This document shows, piece by piece, positions 40,768 through 49,788 of a stretch of 64,000 nt of DNA (positions within the stretch are counted from its first letter, which is position 1; every line of letters begins with the position of its first letter). A model generated the notes under the pieces. That model saw nothing but the letters and a program-made list of their open reading frames with translations, did not search any database and had not been told where the DNA came from. The stretch is from Propionibacteriales bacterium (GTDB taxonomy: Bacteria > Actinomycetota > Actinomycetes > Propionibacteriales > Nocardioidaceae): positions 62,001 to 126,000 of the forward strand of contig JAPLCB010000003.1 in assembly GCA_026392455.1 (NCBI GenBank), read 5' to 3'. The position numbers were made by a program, and so were the translations under genes.

Positions 40768-41348
40768 CGGATCGTCACCGAGTCCTCCCCGTCGTACTCG
40801 GCCAGCCTGACGGCCACCTTCTCGGCCGTCGAGGTCGGCAGGTTCTTGCCGACGAAGTCGGCCCGGATCGGCAGGTCGCGGTGACCGCGGTCGACCAGGA
40901 CGGCGAGCCGGACCGCCTGCGGGCGACCGATGTCGTTCATGGCGTCGAGGGCCGACCGGATCGTGCGACCGGAGTAGAGGACGTCGTCGACCAGCACGAC
41001 GACCTTGTCGTCGATCCCGCCGGGCGGGATCTCGGTCGGTGCCAGGGTGCGGGCCGGCCGCAGCCGCAGGTCGTCGCGGTACATCGTGATGTCCAGCGAG
41101 CCGACCGGGATCCCCGGGAACCCGGCGCCCTCGACCGCATCGATGTGGGCTGCGATCCGCTGGGCCAGGTGCACCCCGCGGCTCGGGATGCCGAGCAGGA
41201 CGAGGTTCTCCGAGCCCTTGTTCCGCTCGAGGATCTCGTGCGAGATCCGAGTCAGGGCCCGGGCGATGTCACGGGCGTCGAGCACGGTGCGGCCCTCGGA
41301 GGCAAGGTCTCCGGGCTCTGCAGGGCTTGGTGGCGTCGGCGTTGTCAC
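40764..41348 (-). CDS. pyrR: Pyrimidine operon regulator / uracil phosphoribosyltransferase PyrR
   Basis: A 194-residue bifunctional protein that binds pyr mRNA in the presence of UMP and has weak uracil phosphoribosyltransferase activity. The PRPP motif [20 protein letters not shown] is present, as are [11 protein letters not shown] and [14 protein letters not shown] chose the GTG at 41348, with an aaggaggt ribosome binding site 11 bases upstream that lies within its own RNA target hairpin. It heads the operon. Confidence 0.95.
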   Translation of the reverse strand: MTTPTPPSPAEPGDLASEGRTVLDARDIARALTRISHEILERNKGSENLVLLGIPSRGVHLAQRIAAHIDAVEGAGFPGIPVGSLDITMYRDDLRLRPARTLAPTEIPPGGIDDKVVVLVDDVLYSGRTIRSALDAMNDIGRPQAVRLAVLVDRGHRDLPIRADFVGKNLPTSTAEKVAVRLAEYDGEDSVTIR

Positions 41349-41362
41349 AGGGTGCCTGACCT

Positions 41363-41395
41363 CCTTCTCCGCCTCACAGGACGGCTCGTTAAAGG
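41363..41395 (-). promoter_or_regulatory. PyrR-binding RNA hairpin covering the pyrR ribosome binding site
   Basis: On the minus strand the leader reads CCTTTAACGAGCC then GTCCTGTGAGGC then GGAGAAGG. The loop contains TCCNGNGAGG, the consensus recognised by PyrR, flanked by pairing CCTT/AAGG arms. The AAGG arm is part of the SD of pyrR. UMP-loaded PyrR would stabilise the hairpin and block translation, as known for mycobacteria. No T-rich terminator follows, so control is translational. Confidence 0.82.
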
Positions 41396-41465
41396 ATGTC
41401 GAACTTCGGTGAACTCTAGCAGCCTCTGCGGGGCCTACGATGAGCCGCACCCCCAGGGAGGCCCG

Positions 41466-42806
41466 ATGAAGCTGCTCAGCCCGGTGGACAGCATGTTCGT
41501 CCGGATGGAGACCTCGCGCGCGCCGCTGCACATCGGTTGCGGCGCCATCTTCGAGCTGCCCGCGGAAGCCGGACCGACGTTCGTGCGCGACCTGCACCAG
41601 GCGTTCGCCGAGCTCTCCTGGGTGCCGTTCCCGTACGACAGCGTCGTGGACCACGGTCCGGCCAACGCCTTGTCCCGGTGGGTGAAGACGAAACCCGACC
41701 CCTCGTACCACGTACGGCTCTCCGCGCTCCCCAGCCCTGGCACCGAGGCCCAGCTCGGCCAGCTCATCGAGCGCCTGCACTCGCACCCCCTGGACCTCAC
41801 CAAGCCGCTGTGGGAAGCGCACGTCATCGAAGGCCTCGAGGGGAACCGGTTCGCGTTCTACTTCAAGGCCCACCACGGCGCGACCGACGGGCTCGGAGCG
41901 ATGCGCACCATCAAGCAGTGGCTGAGCACCGACCCCGGCGGGAACGTCGCGCCCGGTGGTCCCGACGCAGCGGACACCAGCGCTATCGTGCGCGCCGAGA
42001 ACCAGGCCGTCCGGCTGGCGAAGTCGATCCTGACCGGTCTCGGGGCGACCGGCGAGATGACCGGGAAGATCCTGGAGATGGCCACCGGGGCCAACAGCGC
42101 GGTGCTCGGCGCGCTGCGGACACCGAGCACCCCGTTCAACAAGAAGGTCACCCGCAACCGCCGGATCGCCAAGGCCGAGCTGGACCTGCCCCGGCTCCGC
42201 GAGCTGGCCCGGCTGAGCGGGACGACGGTCAACGACATCCTGCTGACGTCGCTGAGTGGTTCGGTCCGCCGCTACCTCGGTGAGCTCGACGCCCTCCCGA
42301 AGCGGACCTTGACCGCGTCGGTCCCGGTCGGCATCGACCGCGACGAGGAGACGATCAACGCGGCAGCCGGGTTCGTCTGCCCCCTCGGTACGGACGTCGC
42401 GGACCCGCTCGAACGGCTCGCCGGGATCAGTGCCGTCACCGCCCGCGGCAAGAAGGAGCTGATCGCGCTCTCCCCCGGTGCGCTGCAGCAGTTCACCCTG
42501 GCCGGTCTGCTGCCGATCGCCTTCTCCCAGAAGGTGGTGACCGCGCCACCCCTGTTCAACTTCGTCGTCTCCAACCTGGTGCTCTCCCGCGAGCCGCTCT
42601 ACCTGGCCGGCGCTCGGCTGGTCAGCATGGTCCCGGTGTCCTTCCTCTCCGACGGCTACGGCCTCAACGTCACCCTGATCGGGTACGGCGACAAGGTCAC
42701 CCTCGGCTTCGTCGGCTGCCGGGACACCATCCCGCACCTTCAGCGCCTGGCGATCTACACCGACGACGCGCTCGACGAGCTGGAAGCCGCGATCAGATCG
42801 GACTGA
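41466..42806 (+). CDS. Wax ester synthase / diacylglycerol acyltransferase (WS/DGAT)
   Basis: A 446-residue acyl-CoA-dependent acyltransferase that makes triacylglycerol or wax esters. The catalytic motif HHxxxDG is intact as HHGATDG (136-142), and the C-terminal half contains the family's ND motif (TVNDILLT) and [16 protein letters not shown] plus [15 protein letters not shown]. It has a good SD (gggagg). It suggests storage-lipid formation. It is transcribed divergently from pyrR and converges on the repeat-protein gene with a 14-bp overlap. Confidence 0.9.
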   Translation: MKLLSPVDSMFVRMETSRAPLHIGCGAIFELPAEAGPTFVRDLHQAFAELSWVPFPYDSVVDHGPANALSRWVKTKPDPSYHVRLSALPSPGTEAQLGQLIERLHSHPLDLTKPLWEAHVIEGLEGNRFAFYFKAHHGATDGLGAMRTIKQWLSTDPGGNVAPGGPDAADTSAIVRAENQAVRLAKSILTGLGATGEMTGKILEMATGANSAVLGALRTPSTPFNKKVTRNRRIAKAELDLPRLRELARLSGTTVNDILLTSLSGSVRRYLGELDALPKRTLTASVPVGIDRDEETINAAAGFVCPLGTDVADPLERLAGISAVTARGKKELIALSPGALQQFTLAGLLPIAFSQKVVTAPPLFNFVVSNLVLSREPLYLAGARLVSMVPVSFLSDGYGLNVTLIGYGDKVTLGFVGCRDTIPHLQRLAIYTDDALDELEAAIRSD

Positions 42807-44424
42807 TGATCTTGTTGCCCGCGAACTTCGCGGACACCTTGACGGCGACCTTGGGCTTCACCATCGGGACGGTCGCGAAGACGCACGCCGTCCCGGAGAT
42901 CTTCAGAGCCGTCTTGACCACCTTCAGCTTGGTCCCGATCTTGAAGGTCACCGTGACGGTGCCGTTGCAGGCGTTCTTCGCCGTGGTCCCGGCCGGGAGC
43001 ACCAGCTTGCCGACCGCCTTGATCTTGGTCGCCGACACCTTGGCCAGCGCCACCTTGAGGGTCGCCTTGTAGCGGCTCACCGTGACCGTCCGGGTGGCCT
43101 TCGCCTGACTCCCCGCAGCATCCCGGGCGGTCGCCGAGATGACACGCGAACCGACCTCGGTCTCCACGGGCTTCCAGGCACAGCTGTACGGCGCGACCTT
43201 GTCGACGCAGACCGTGCGGGTCCCGACCGCGAAGACGACTGACGCCACCGCCTGGTCGTCGGAGGCGGTCGCCGTGATCGTCGTGGTCAGGGCCGGGTTC
43301 AGAGCTGCTCCGGCCCCCGGGGCGGTGATCGCGACCGTCGGTGCGGCGTTGCTGCAGCCGTCCGCCCGGGTACCGAAGACGGTCGGGCACGAGTCCGAGC
43401 CGTCGGCGACGCCGTCGTTGTCGTCGTCGGTGTCGCAGACGTTCCCGCTCGCGTCACCGTCGGTGTTCGTCTGGTTCGCGTTGCTCAGGTTCGGGCAGTT
43501 GTCGACACCGTTGGCGATGCCGTCGCCGTCGACGTCGTTGCCGTTGACCGGGTCGCAGGCGTCGCCGAGCCCGTCACCGTCGACATCACTCTGGCCGGGG
43601 TTCGCCGCGTCGGGGCAGTTGTCCGCCTCGTTGAAGACACCGTCGTCATCGATGTCGTCGTTGATCCCGTCGCAGGCATCTCCGGTCCCGTCGCCGTCGA
43701 GGTCCTCCTGCCCGGGGTTCAGCACCGAGGGGCAGTTGTCGTCCTGGTTGAAGACCCCGTCGGAGTCGACGTCGTCGTTCACGGAGTCGCAGGCGTCACC
43801 GAGACCGTCACCGTCGAGGTCGGCCTGGTCGGGATTGGCGACGAACTGACAGTTGTCGACGTCGTTGTCGACCCCGTCGGCGTCCACGTCGTTGTTCACG
43901 CCGTCGCACAGGTCGCCCCGACCGTCACCGTCGACGTCGGCCTGGTCGGGGTTCGCGACCTGGGGACAGTTGTCCAGGTCGTCACTGATCCCGTCCAGGT
44001 CGCCGTCAGCGTTGCAGGAGACCGACCAGGTCGGGTCGTGCACCAGGGCCAGCGGGACGTTCCAGGCGAGCGAGTAGTGCGCCGAGGTCGTGACCGCGTA
44101 GACCAGCTTCCCGGGGACCGACACGCTCACCGAGACCGGGACGTACCCGGGGAGACCGGACAGGTCGTCGCGGGCCGCCACCAGGCCGGCCACCAGGCCG
44201 GCCACCAGGCCGGGCGCGTCGTCGACGTCGAAGGTCAGCACCTCGCCGGCCTCGAAGTCCCCGAAGGCCGTCCCGTTGTTGTAGGTACCGTCGACGGAGG
44301 TGCCGTTCATGCTGGCGCACCCGGTCGAGACGGCGAACGCGGTCCCGGAGACCGACACGAGCCCCGCGGCGGCGAGCGCGAGGACGACCGCGCCACGTGC
44401 CAGTGGCCTCAGGACTGAGCGCAT
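42793..44424 (-). CDS. Thrombospondin type 3 repeat surface protein with Ig-like domain
   Basis: A 543-residue secreted protein. A signal peptide (1-31, cleavage after AFA) precedes a non-repeat domain (about 32-150) with three GLVA repeats. Five complete and one partial calcium-binding TSP3 repeats follow (about 155-365), of the type DxDxDGxxNxxDNCPxxxNPxQxDxDGDGxGDxCD. Then an Ig-like domain ([20 protein letters not shown]...) and a basic C-terminal beta domain without a sortase or S-layer signal. The Ca2+-binding repeats are likely rigid rods. Role in adhesion or matrix is inferred. It converges with the WS/DGAT gene. Confidence 0.87.
   Translation of the reverse strand: MRSVLRPLARGAVVLALAAAGLVSVSGTAFAVSTGCASMNGTSVDGTYNNGTAFGDFEAGEVLTFDVDDAPGLVAGLVAGLVAARDDLSGLPGYVPVSVSVSVPGKLVYAVTTSAHYSLAWNVPLALVHDPTWSVSCNADGDLDGISDDLDNCPQVANPDQADVDGDGRGDLCDGVNNDVDADGVDNDVDNCQFVANPDQADLDGDGLGDACDSVNDDVDSDGVFNQDDNCPSVLNPGQEDLDGDGTGDACDGINDDIDDDGVFNEADNCPDAANPGQSDVDGDGLGDACDPVNGNDVDGDGIANGVDNCPNLSNANQTNTDGDASGNVCDTDDDNDGVADGSDSCPTVFGTRADGCSNAAPTVAITAPGAGAALNPALTTTITATASDDQAVASVVFAVGTRTVCVDKVAPYSCAWKPVETEVGSRVISATARDAAGSQAKATRTVTVSRYKATLKVALAKVSATKIKAVGKLVLPAGTTAKNACNGTVTVTFKIGTKLKVVKTALKISGTACVFATVPMVKPKVAVKVSAKFAGNKIISPI
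44177..44212 (-). repeat. Three perfect 12-bp tandem repeats inside the surface protein gene
   Basis: GCCACCAGGCCG occurs three times head to tail and encodes the GLVA repeats in the region before the TSP3 domain. Perfect identity at the DNA level suggests recent slippage or a copy-number-variable site. Confidence 0.85.
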
Positions 44425-44475
44425 TCCCACTCCTTGGGTGCTCGGGCTTCTGGAGTCCGTTCCAGAAAGGTGCAA

Positions 44476-44502
44476 ATAGTACATATCAGACTAAGGCATC
44501 AA
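44476..44502 (-). promoter_or_regulatory. Candidate sigma-70-type promoter of the surface protein gene
   Basis: In an AT-rich patch, rare here, the minus strand has TTGATG (44497-44502) and TACTAT (44476-44481) with 15-bp spacing, or CTATTT with 17. It lies about 52 bp before the ATG at 44424. The leader then contains a 7-bp hairpin TTCTGGA/TCCAGAA (44448-44467). The SD aaggag precedes the start. Confidence 0.45.
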
Positions 44503-44550
44503 GCCTGTCCCGTCGACACCTGAGGTGGGGTGAGTCGAAATTCCGGTCGC

Positions 44551-45903
44551 TCAGAGGAGGTCACGAAGAACGGGCTGCACGGCCCGGTAGTACGTGGGGT
44601 AGGCAAAGTGCATCTCGGCGAGCGTCGCGATCGGGACCTCGGCGTGGATCGCGGTGGCGAGCATCCCGATCACCTCTCCCCCGGTCGAGCCCACGACGCA
44701 GGCCCCGATCAGCACCCCCCGGGCGCGGTCGGAGACGAGCTTGACGACCCCCTCCTCCTTGGCCAACCACCCGCGGGACCCCAGGTCCCCGGTGGCCACC
44801 CGGACGTCGATCCCGTGCTCGCGCGCGGCGGCCTCGGACAGACCGACCGAACCGACCTCGGGCGAGGTGAAGGTCGCCCGAGCAACGGCCCGGTAGTCGG
44901 CCCACGGACCGTTCTCGCCCATCACGTCCCGGACGACCACGTCACCCTGGTACATCGAGACGTGCGTGAACGCCCCCTTGCCGGTGATGTCACCGACGGC
45001 CCAGACGCCGTCCGCGACCCGCATCCGCTCGTCGGGCTCCAGGACCCGGGCCTCGGGATCGAGGCCGACGTTCTCCAGGCCGATCCCGGCGAGGTTGTTG
45101 CGCCTGCCCGCCGCGACCAGGAGCTGCTCGGAGACCACCTCGCGGCCGTCCAGGACCACGGTGAAACCGGCGCTGCCGTGGTCGACGCGTTCGATCTTCG
45201 CCCCGCTCAGCACCTCGATCCCCTGGGCCTCGAAGGCCTTCGTCAGCACGTCCGAGGCCTCCGGCTCCTCGACGGCGATGATCCGCTCGGCAACCTCCAC
45301 CACGGTCACCTGGACACCGAACGTCGCGAACACCTGCGCCAGCTCGCAGCCGATCGGTCCGCCCCCGATCACGGTCAGGGACGCCGGCAGCTCGGTGACC
45401 TTCACGACCTCGCGGTTCGTCCAGTACGGCGTCGCGGCCAGTCCCTGGATCGGCGGGGCGCTCGGCGACGTCCCGGTGTTCAGCACGATCCCGCGCCGGG
45501 CGACGTACGTGGTGCCGTTCACGGTGACCTCGCGCGGGGCGGTGATGGTGCCGCGACCACGGACGAAGGTTGCCCCTGCCGCCAGCAGGCGGTCGACGGC
45601 GACCTGGTCGTCCCAGTCGTCGGTGGCCTCGTCGCGGATCCGGGCGGCGACCGGCCCCCAGTCGGGCCGTACGTCGGCGCTGCCGCCGAAGTCAGCGACC
45701 CGGCGGGCCTGGTGCACCGTCTGCGCCGCGGCGATCATCATCTTCGACGGAACGCACCCGAAGTACGGGCACTCACCCCCGACCAGACGTTCGTCGACCG
45801 CCACCACGTCCAGGCCCTTGCCGGCGAGCAGCAGGGCCGTGTGCTCACCGCCCGGGCCGAGGCCGAGGACAACGAGGTCGCATTCGATCCGGTTCTGGCT
45901 CAT
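44551..45903 (-). CDS. FAD-dependent pyridine nucleotide-disulfide oxidoreductase
   Basis: A 450-residue flavoprotein of the dihydrolipoamide dehydrogenase/mercuric reductase group. FAD binding is by LVVLGLGPGGEHTALLLA, the redox disulfide is in GGECPYFGCVPSK, and NAD(P) is bound by VIGGGPIGCELAQVF. The C-terminus reads HFAYPTYYRAVQPVL instead of the HPTxSE active-site motif of Lpd, and has no C-terminal cysteine pair as in MerA, so it is neither of these proper. Substrate unknown. ATG 45903 is chosen; a 13-residue upstream extension has no support. Confidence 0.85.
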   Translation of the reverse strand: MSQNRIECDLVVLGLGPGGEHTALLLAGKGLDVVAVDERLVGGECPYFGCVPSKMMIAAAQTVHQARRVADFGGSADVRPDWGPVAARIRDEATDDWDDQVAVDRLLAAGATFVRGRGTITAPREVTVNGTTYVARRGIVLNTGTSPSAPPIQGLAATPYWTNREVVKVTELPASLTVIGGGPIGCELAQVFATFGVQVTVVEVAERIIAVEEPEASDVLTKAFEAQGIEVLSGAKIERVDHGSAGFTVVLDGREVVSEQLLVAAGRRNNLAGIGLENVGLDPEARVLEPDERMRVADGVWAVGDITGKGAFTHVSMYQGDVVVRDVMGENGPWADYRAVARATFTSPEVGSVGLSEAAAREHGIDVRVATGDLGSRGWLAKEEGVVKLVSDRARGVLIGACVVGSTGGEVIGMLATAIHAEVPIATLAEMHFAYPTYYRAVQPVLRDLL

Positions 45904-45960
45904 GGAGCCAGCCAACCAGGCCGCACCAGCTGCTGCCAGCAACGGCCGCTGACGATCTGG

Positions 45961-46371
45961 TTACGAAACCAGCTCGTCCTTGTCGCGGGCGACGTGTGCC
46001 AGCACTCCGTTGACGAAGCCCGGAGACTCGTCGGTGGAGAGGTCACGGACCAGGTGGACGGCCTCGCTGACCGCGACCGCGTCCGGGACCTCCGCGGAGA
46101 AGAGCAGCTCGAAGATGCCCAGCCGCAGAACGTTGCGGTCGACCGCCGGCAGCCGGTCGATGGTCCAGCCGGTCGCGTACTCGGAGATGATCTCGTCGAG
46201 GCGGGCCTGGTGCTCGTGGACCCCTCGGACCAGCGTGATCGTGTACTCGTTGGCGGGACCGTCGCCGGCGTCGAGCTGCTCGGTCAGCAGGTCGTCGACC
46301 GAGATCCGTTGGGCCTCAGCGGCGAAGATCAGGTCGAGCGCCCGTTTGCGGGCCTTGGAACGTGCGCTCAT
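45961..46371 (-). CDS. nusB: Transcription antitermination factor NusB
   Basis: A 136-residue all-helical protein acting with NusE (S10) on boxA RNA in rRNA operons. Family features are ARSKARKRALDLIFAAEA at the start and VDRNVLRLGIFELLF and FVNGVLAHVARDK at the end. The ATG at 46371 lies 28 bp after efp. An upstream Arg-rich extension belongs to the shadow of efp. Confidence 0.95.
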   Translation of the reverse strand: MSARSKARKRALDLIFAAEAQRISVDDLLTEQLDAGDGPANEYTITLVRGVHEHQARLDEIISEYATGWTIDRLPAVDRNVLRLGIFELLFSAEVPDAVAVSEAVHLVRDLSTDESPGFVNGVLAHVARDKDELVS

Positions 46372-46399
46372 CGAGCGGTCCGGTGGGTAGACAGCGAGA

Positions 46400-46966
46400 T
46401 CAGCTCTTGACCCGGCCGAGGTACGAACCGCCCTCGCGGGTGTCCACCTTGATCTTCTCGCCCTGGTTGATGAACAGCGGCACCTGGATCTCGTGGCCGG
46501 TCTCCAGGGTCGCCGGCTTGGTGCGGCCGGTGGCCGAGTCACCCGCAAGACCGGGCTCGGTGAAGGAGATCGTCAGCTCGACCGAGGCAGGCAGCTCGAC
46601 GAAGAGCACCCGGCCCTCGTTGGTGGCGATGATCGCCTCGCCGTTCTCGAGCAGGTAATTGACGCCGTCCCCGACGATGTCCGGCGAGACCTCGAGCTGC
46701 TCGTAGTTGTCGGTGTCCATGAAGACGTACGACGTTCCGTCGTTGTAGAGGTACTGCATGGTCCGCTTGTCGACGCTGGCCGTCTCGACCTTGGTACCGG
46801 CGTTGAAGGTCTTGTCGACGTTCTTGCCCGACTCGACGTTGCGCAGCTTCGTGCGGACGAAGGCCGGACCCTTGCCGGGCTTCACGTGCTGGAACTCGGT
46901 GACAGCCCAGAGCTGACCGTCGATGTTGAGAACCATGCCGTTCTTGAGGTCGTTCGTCGTTGCCAT
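46400..46966 (-). CDS. efp: Elongation factor P
   Basis: A 188-residue three-domain tRNA mimic that relieves ribosome stalling at polyproline. The tip loop is KPGKGPAF with Lys32 at the tip, the unmodified-type Pro-containing loop (PGKGP) found in actinobacteria, in which activity is thought not to need lysylation. No epmA/epmB genes are in the window. It is followed by nusB, a conserved pair. Confidence 0.97.
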   Translation of the reverse strand: MATTNDLKNGMVLNIDGQLWAVTEFQHVKPGKGPAFVRTKLRNVESGKNVDKTFNAGTKVETASVDKRTMQYLYNDGTSYVFMDTDNYEQLEVSPDIVGDGVNYLLENGEAIIATNEGRVLFVELPASVELTISFTEPGLAGDSATGRTKPATLETGHEIQVPLFINQGEKIKVDTREGGSYLGRVKS

Positions 46967-47044
46967 GCTCAGCAGTTACCTTGTCGTCGCCGGGGAGTGG
47001 TGTCACGGGGCCGGCACGCGGGTGCGAGCGACCGACGGGCAAGT

Positions 47045-47653
47045 CTAGCCCTCGCCGCCGCTCACGGTGCGCAGGTCCCCGACCAACGAGGCGACAGCGA
47101 CCGCGAACAGGACCGCGAGGGCCAGCCGCAGGAGCCAGGCCAACGTCCCGGACGCCGCCGGAACCGGCACCGACCGGCGGACCCGCACCCGGACGGCAGC
47201 CCGGTCCAGCGCGGCCACGTGCAGGACCGGGATCGCCACGAACACCGCCACCGCCAGCCACAGTGGCTCCAGCAGGTGGAAGTCCACACCGTCGGCGTGC
47301 ACCACCTGGGTCGCTGCGACCGTGCCCGCGCCCACTCCCAGGGAGAGGGTCCGGAACCACTCCGGACCGAACCGAAGACGTTCCAGGGCCAGGTAGAGGA
47401 CCCCGCTGACCGCCCCGAGGAGGGCCCCGAGGACGACCAGGTTCAGCGATCCGGAGAGCGTGAACCTCCCCATCTCGAAACCGTCGTCGCTGGTGACCCC
47501 GTCCGCGTCCGGGTTCAGCCGGGCGAGCAGGAACATCCCCAGGCGCGAGAGCAGGCCCACCGAGACGATCCCGGTCCCGGCTCCGGCCAGCACGATCAGG
47601 GCAGCCGCCTTCATCCGGGAAGCGGCCCGCGGGTGCTCGCTGGTCGAGGTCAC
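47045..47653 (-). CDS. Hypothetical membrane protein
   Basis: A 202-residue protein with about five hydrophobic helices (about 17-43, 65-82, 97-112, 120-138 and 165-185) and a short Arg-rich loop (AAVRVRVRRS). I recognise no family. The start is uncertain: GTG at 47653 is taken; ATG at 47614 is possible. A peptidase gene (pepQ) often occupies this slot between aroQ and efp in actinobacteria and is absent here. Confidence 0.7.
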   Translation of the reverse strand: MTSTSEHPRAASRMKAAALIVLAGAGTGIVSVGLLSRLGMFLLARLNPDADGVTSDDGFEMGRFTLSGSLNLVVLGALLGAVSGVLYLALERLRFGPEWFRTLSLGVGAGTVAATQVVHADGVDFHLLEPLWLAVAVFVAIPVLHVAALDRAAVRVRVRRSVPVPAASGTLAWLLRLALAVLFAVAVASLVGDLRTVSGGEG

Positions 47654-47730
47654 CCTGCGAGTCTTGCGCCCGGCGCCGGGCACGGTCGATAGTCCGATCG
47701 GACCGTCCTGGGGCACGCTGGCCCGGGACG

Positions 47731-48162
47731 TCAGAGTGCGGCGACCTGCTCCAGCGCCATCCGGTACCCGTCGATGCCGTAGCCGGCGATCACGGCCGAC
47801 GCGTGCGGCGTCACGACCGAGGTGTGCCGGAAGACCTCCGGCCGCGACTCCGGGTCGGAGATGTGCACCTCGACCAGCGGCGCGACCAGCTGCCCGCAGG
47901 CGTCGAAGATGGCGTAGGAGTAGTGGGTCCACGCGGCGGCGTTGAGCACCACCGGGAGCTCGGCGTCCGCAGCCTCGTTGAGCCAGTCGAGCATCACGCC
48001 CTCGTGGTTGGTCTGCCGGACGTCGACGTCCAGGCCCAGGTCGAGGCCCCACCCCCGGCACAACCCGGCCAGCTCGTCGTGCGAGGTGTACCCGTAGATC
48101 TCCGGTTGCCGACGGCCCAGGCGCCCCAGGTTCGGTCCGTTCAGGACCAGGACCGACTTCAC
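47731..48162 (-). CDS. aroQ: 3-dehydroquinate dehydratase, type II
   Basis: A 143-residue dodecameric enzyme removing water from 3-dehydroquinate in the shikimate pathway. Recognisable parts are VLNGPNLGRLGRRQPEIYG (catalytic Tyr and Arg), VVLNAAAWTHYSYAI (Asn) and VEVHISDPESR (catalytic His). The start overlaps the aroB stop by ATGA. Confidence 0.96.
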   Translation of the reverse strand: MKSVLVLNGPNLGRLGRRQPEIYGYTSHDELAGLCRGWGLDLGLDVDVRQTNHEGVMLDWLNEAADAELPVVLNAAAWTHYSYAIFDACGQLVAPLVEVHISDPESRPEVFRHTSVVTPHASAVIAGYGIDGYRMALEQVAAL

Positions 48163-49265
48163 GAGGCACCGGCCAGGTGGTCGTACGCAGCCCGGAGGTG
48201 CTCCTCGGCCGGACCGGCCAGGACGACCGGCTTCGCCAGCCCGTCCAGGACCACGAACCGGAGCTGGTTGCCGCGCGACTTCTTGTCGACCCGCATCGTG
48301 GCCAGCAGCTCCTCGAAGCTCGCGTCCGCGAACCGGGTCGGCAGCTTCACGGCCTCCAGCGCCGCCCGGTGCCGGGCCGCGGTCTCGTCGTCGAGGTGCC
48401 CCGCGAGCCGGGCCAGCTCGGCGACGAAGATCATGCCGAGCGCGACGGCCTCACCGTGCCGGACCCGGTAGGACGTGGCCCTCTCGATCGCGTGCGCCAT
48501 CGTGTGACCGTAGTTCAGGACCTCGCGGCCAGGGTGCCCATCAGCTCCGCCGACCTCCTTGAGGTCGTCGACCACGACCGCGATCTTGACCGCGATCGCG
48601 CGCTCGACCAGCTCGCGGAGCTCGGCCGACCGCGGTTCCAGCGCGTTCGCCGGGCACCGCTCGATCAGGGTGAGGATCTCGGGATCGGCGATGAAGCCGC
48701 ACTTGACGACCTCCCCCAGCCCGGCGATCAGCTCGGGCTCGGCCAGGCTGTTCAGCACGTCGAGGTCGCAGACCACACCGGACGGCTCGTGGAACGAGCC
48801 GACCAGGTTCTTGCCGGCGCCGGTGTTCATCCCGGTCTTGCCGCCGACTGCTGCGTCCACCATCGCCAGCAGCGTGGTCGGGACGTGCACGACCGGGACG
48901 CCGCGCAGCCAGGTCGCGGCGATGAAGCCACCCATGTCGGTCGTGGCCCCGCCTCCGACCGTGACGACGGCGTCGGAGCGGGTGAAGCCGGCTGCACCGA
49001 GCTGCTCCCAGGCATCGATCGCGACCTGACCGGTCTTGGCGATCTCCCCGTCGGGCAGGACGATCCGGAGCACCTCGACGTCGACGAGGGTCGCGATCAC
49101 CCGGTCGGCCAGGTGGACCAGCGGTTCGGGGTAGCAGACGGCGACGCGTGCCGGAGCGGTGCCGAGCATGGCGGGCACCTGACCCAGGACGCCGTGCCCG
49201 ACGACGACGTCGTACGGCGATGCGCCACCGACGTGCAGGCGGGTCACTGCGGGGGTCTCAGCCAT
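48159..49265 (-). CDS. aroB: 3-dehydroquinate synthase
   Basis: A 368-residue NAD+- and Zn/Co-dependent enzyme forming 3-dehydroquinate. NAD site GGGATTDMGGFIAATWLRG and metal ligands in NYGHTMAHAIE are clear, as is MVDAAVGGKTGMN. ATG 49265 is chosen with an agg-type SD nearby; ATG 49274 would add three residues. It overlaps aroK and aroQ. Confidence 0.96.
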   Translation of the reverse strand: MAETPAVTRLHVGGASPYDVVVGHGVLGQVPAMLGTAPARVAVCYPEPLVHLADRVIATLVDVEVLRIVLPDGEIAKTGQVAIDAWEQLGAAGFTRSDAVVTVGGGATTDMGGFIAATWLRGVPVVHVPTTLLAMVDAAVGGKTGMNTGAGKNLVGSFHEPSGVVCDLDVLNSLAEPELIAGLGEVVKCGFIADPEILTLIERCPANALEPRSAELRELVERAIAVKIAVVVDDLKEVGGADGHPGREVLNYGHTMAHAIERATSYRVRHGEAVALGMIFVAELARLAGHLDDETAARHRAALEAVKLPTRFADASFEELLATMRVDKKSRGNQLRFVVLDGLAKPVVLAGPAEEHLRAAYDHLAGAS

Positions 49266-49788
49266 GGGATCCATCCTGCACCAGCGCGAGGACGAGGTCA
49301 GCAACTTCCTCGGCGCCCAGGCCGTCGGTCCCGACCGTGAACCGTGCGACGTCGGTGTAGATCGGCGTGCGCTCGTCCAGCAGCTGCTTGATCCGGCTGC
49401 GGACGTTGCCCAGCAGCAGCGGGCGCGACACCCCGAGACCGACGCGCGAGGCGGCGTCCGCGAGTCCTACCTTGAGGAAGACCACCGGGTGCTCGCGCAG
49501 CAGCTCCCGGGTGCTCTCGTCCAGGACGGCTCCGCCGCCGAGCGCCAGGACGCCTTGGTGCGAGGCAAGCGCGTCGGCGACCGCAGCACGCTCGAGCTCG
49601 CGGAAGTGCTCCTCGCCGTCGTCGACGAAGATCTCCGAGACCGGCTTGCCGGCGCGGGCCTCGACCACGTGGTCGGTGTCCAGGAACGCGACCCCGAGCG
49701 ACGCCGCGACCAGGGCACCGACAGTCGTCTTGCCCGCGCCCATCGTGCCGACCAGGACGACGCAGGGGCCGTTCCCCGGACCGGTCAC
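49258..49788 (-). CDS. aroK: Shikimate kinase
   Basis: A 176-residue P-loop kinase phosphorylating shikimate at O3. Walker A is GTMGAGKTT (14-22), the shikimate site has [18 protein letters not shown] and [11 protein letters not shown], and the lid carries [16 protein letters not shown]. It overlaps aroC by ATGA and aroB by 8 bp. Confidence 0.96.
   Translation of the reverse strand: MTGPGNGPCVVLVGTMGAGKTTVGALVAASLGVAFLDTDHVVEARAGKPVSEIFVDDGEEHFRELERAAVADALASHQGVLALGGGAVLDESTRELLREHPVVFLKVGLADAASRVGLGVSRPLLLGNVRSRIKQLLDERTPIYTDVARFTVGTDGLGAEEVADLVLALVQDGSHG

Noticed and set aside
40764-42737. Very long minus-strand frame joining the WS/DGAT antisense to pyrR
   Set aside because: Only its last 194 codons (pyrR) carry family motifs; the rest is the antisense of the acyltransferase gene.
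43400-44000. Regular repeats suggesting a CRISPR array
   Set aside because: The repeats are coding TSP3 units with varied sequence and no constant spacers; there are no cas genes.
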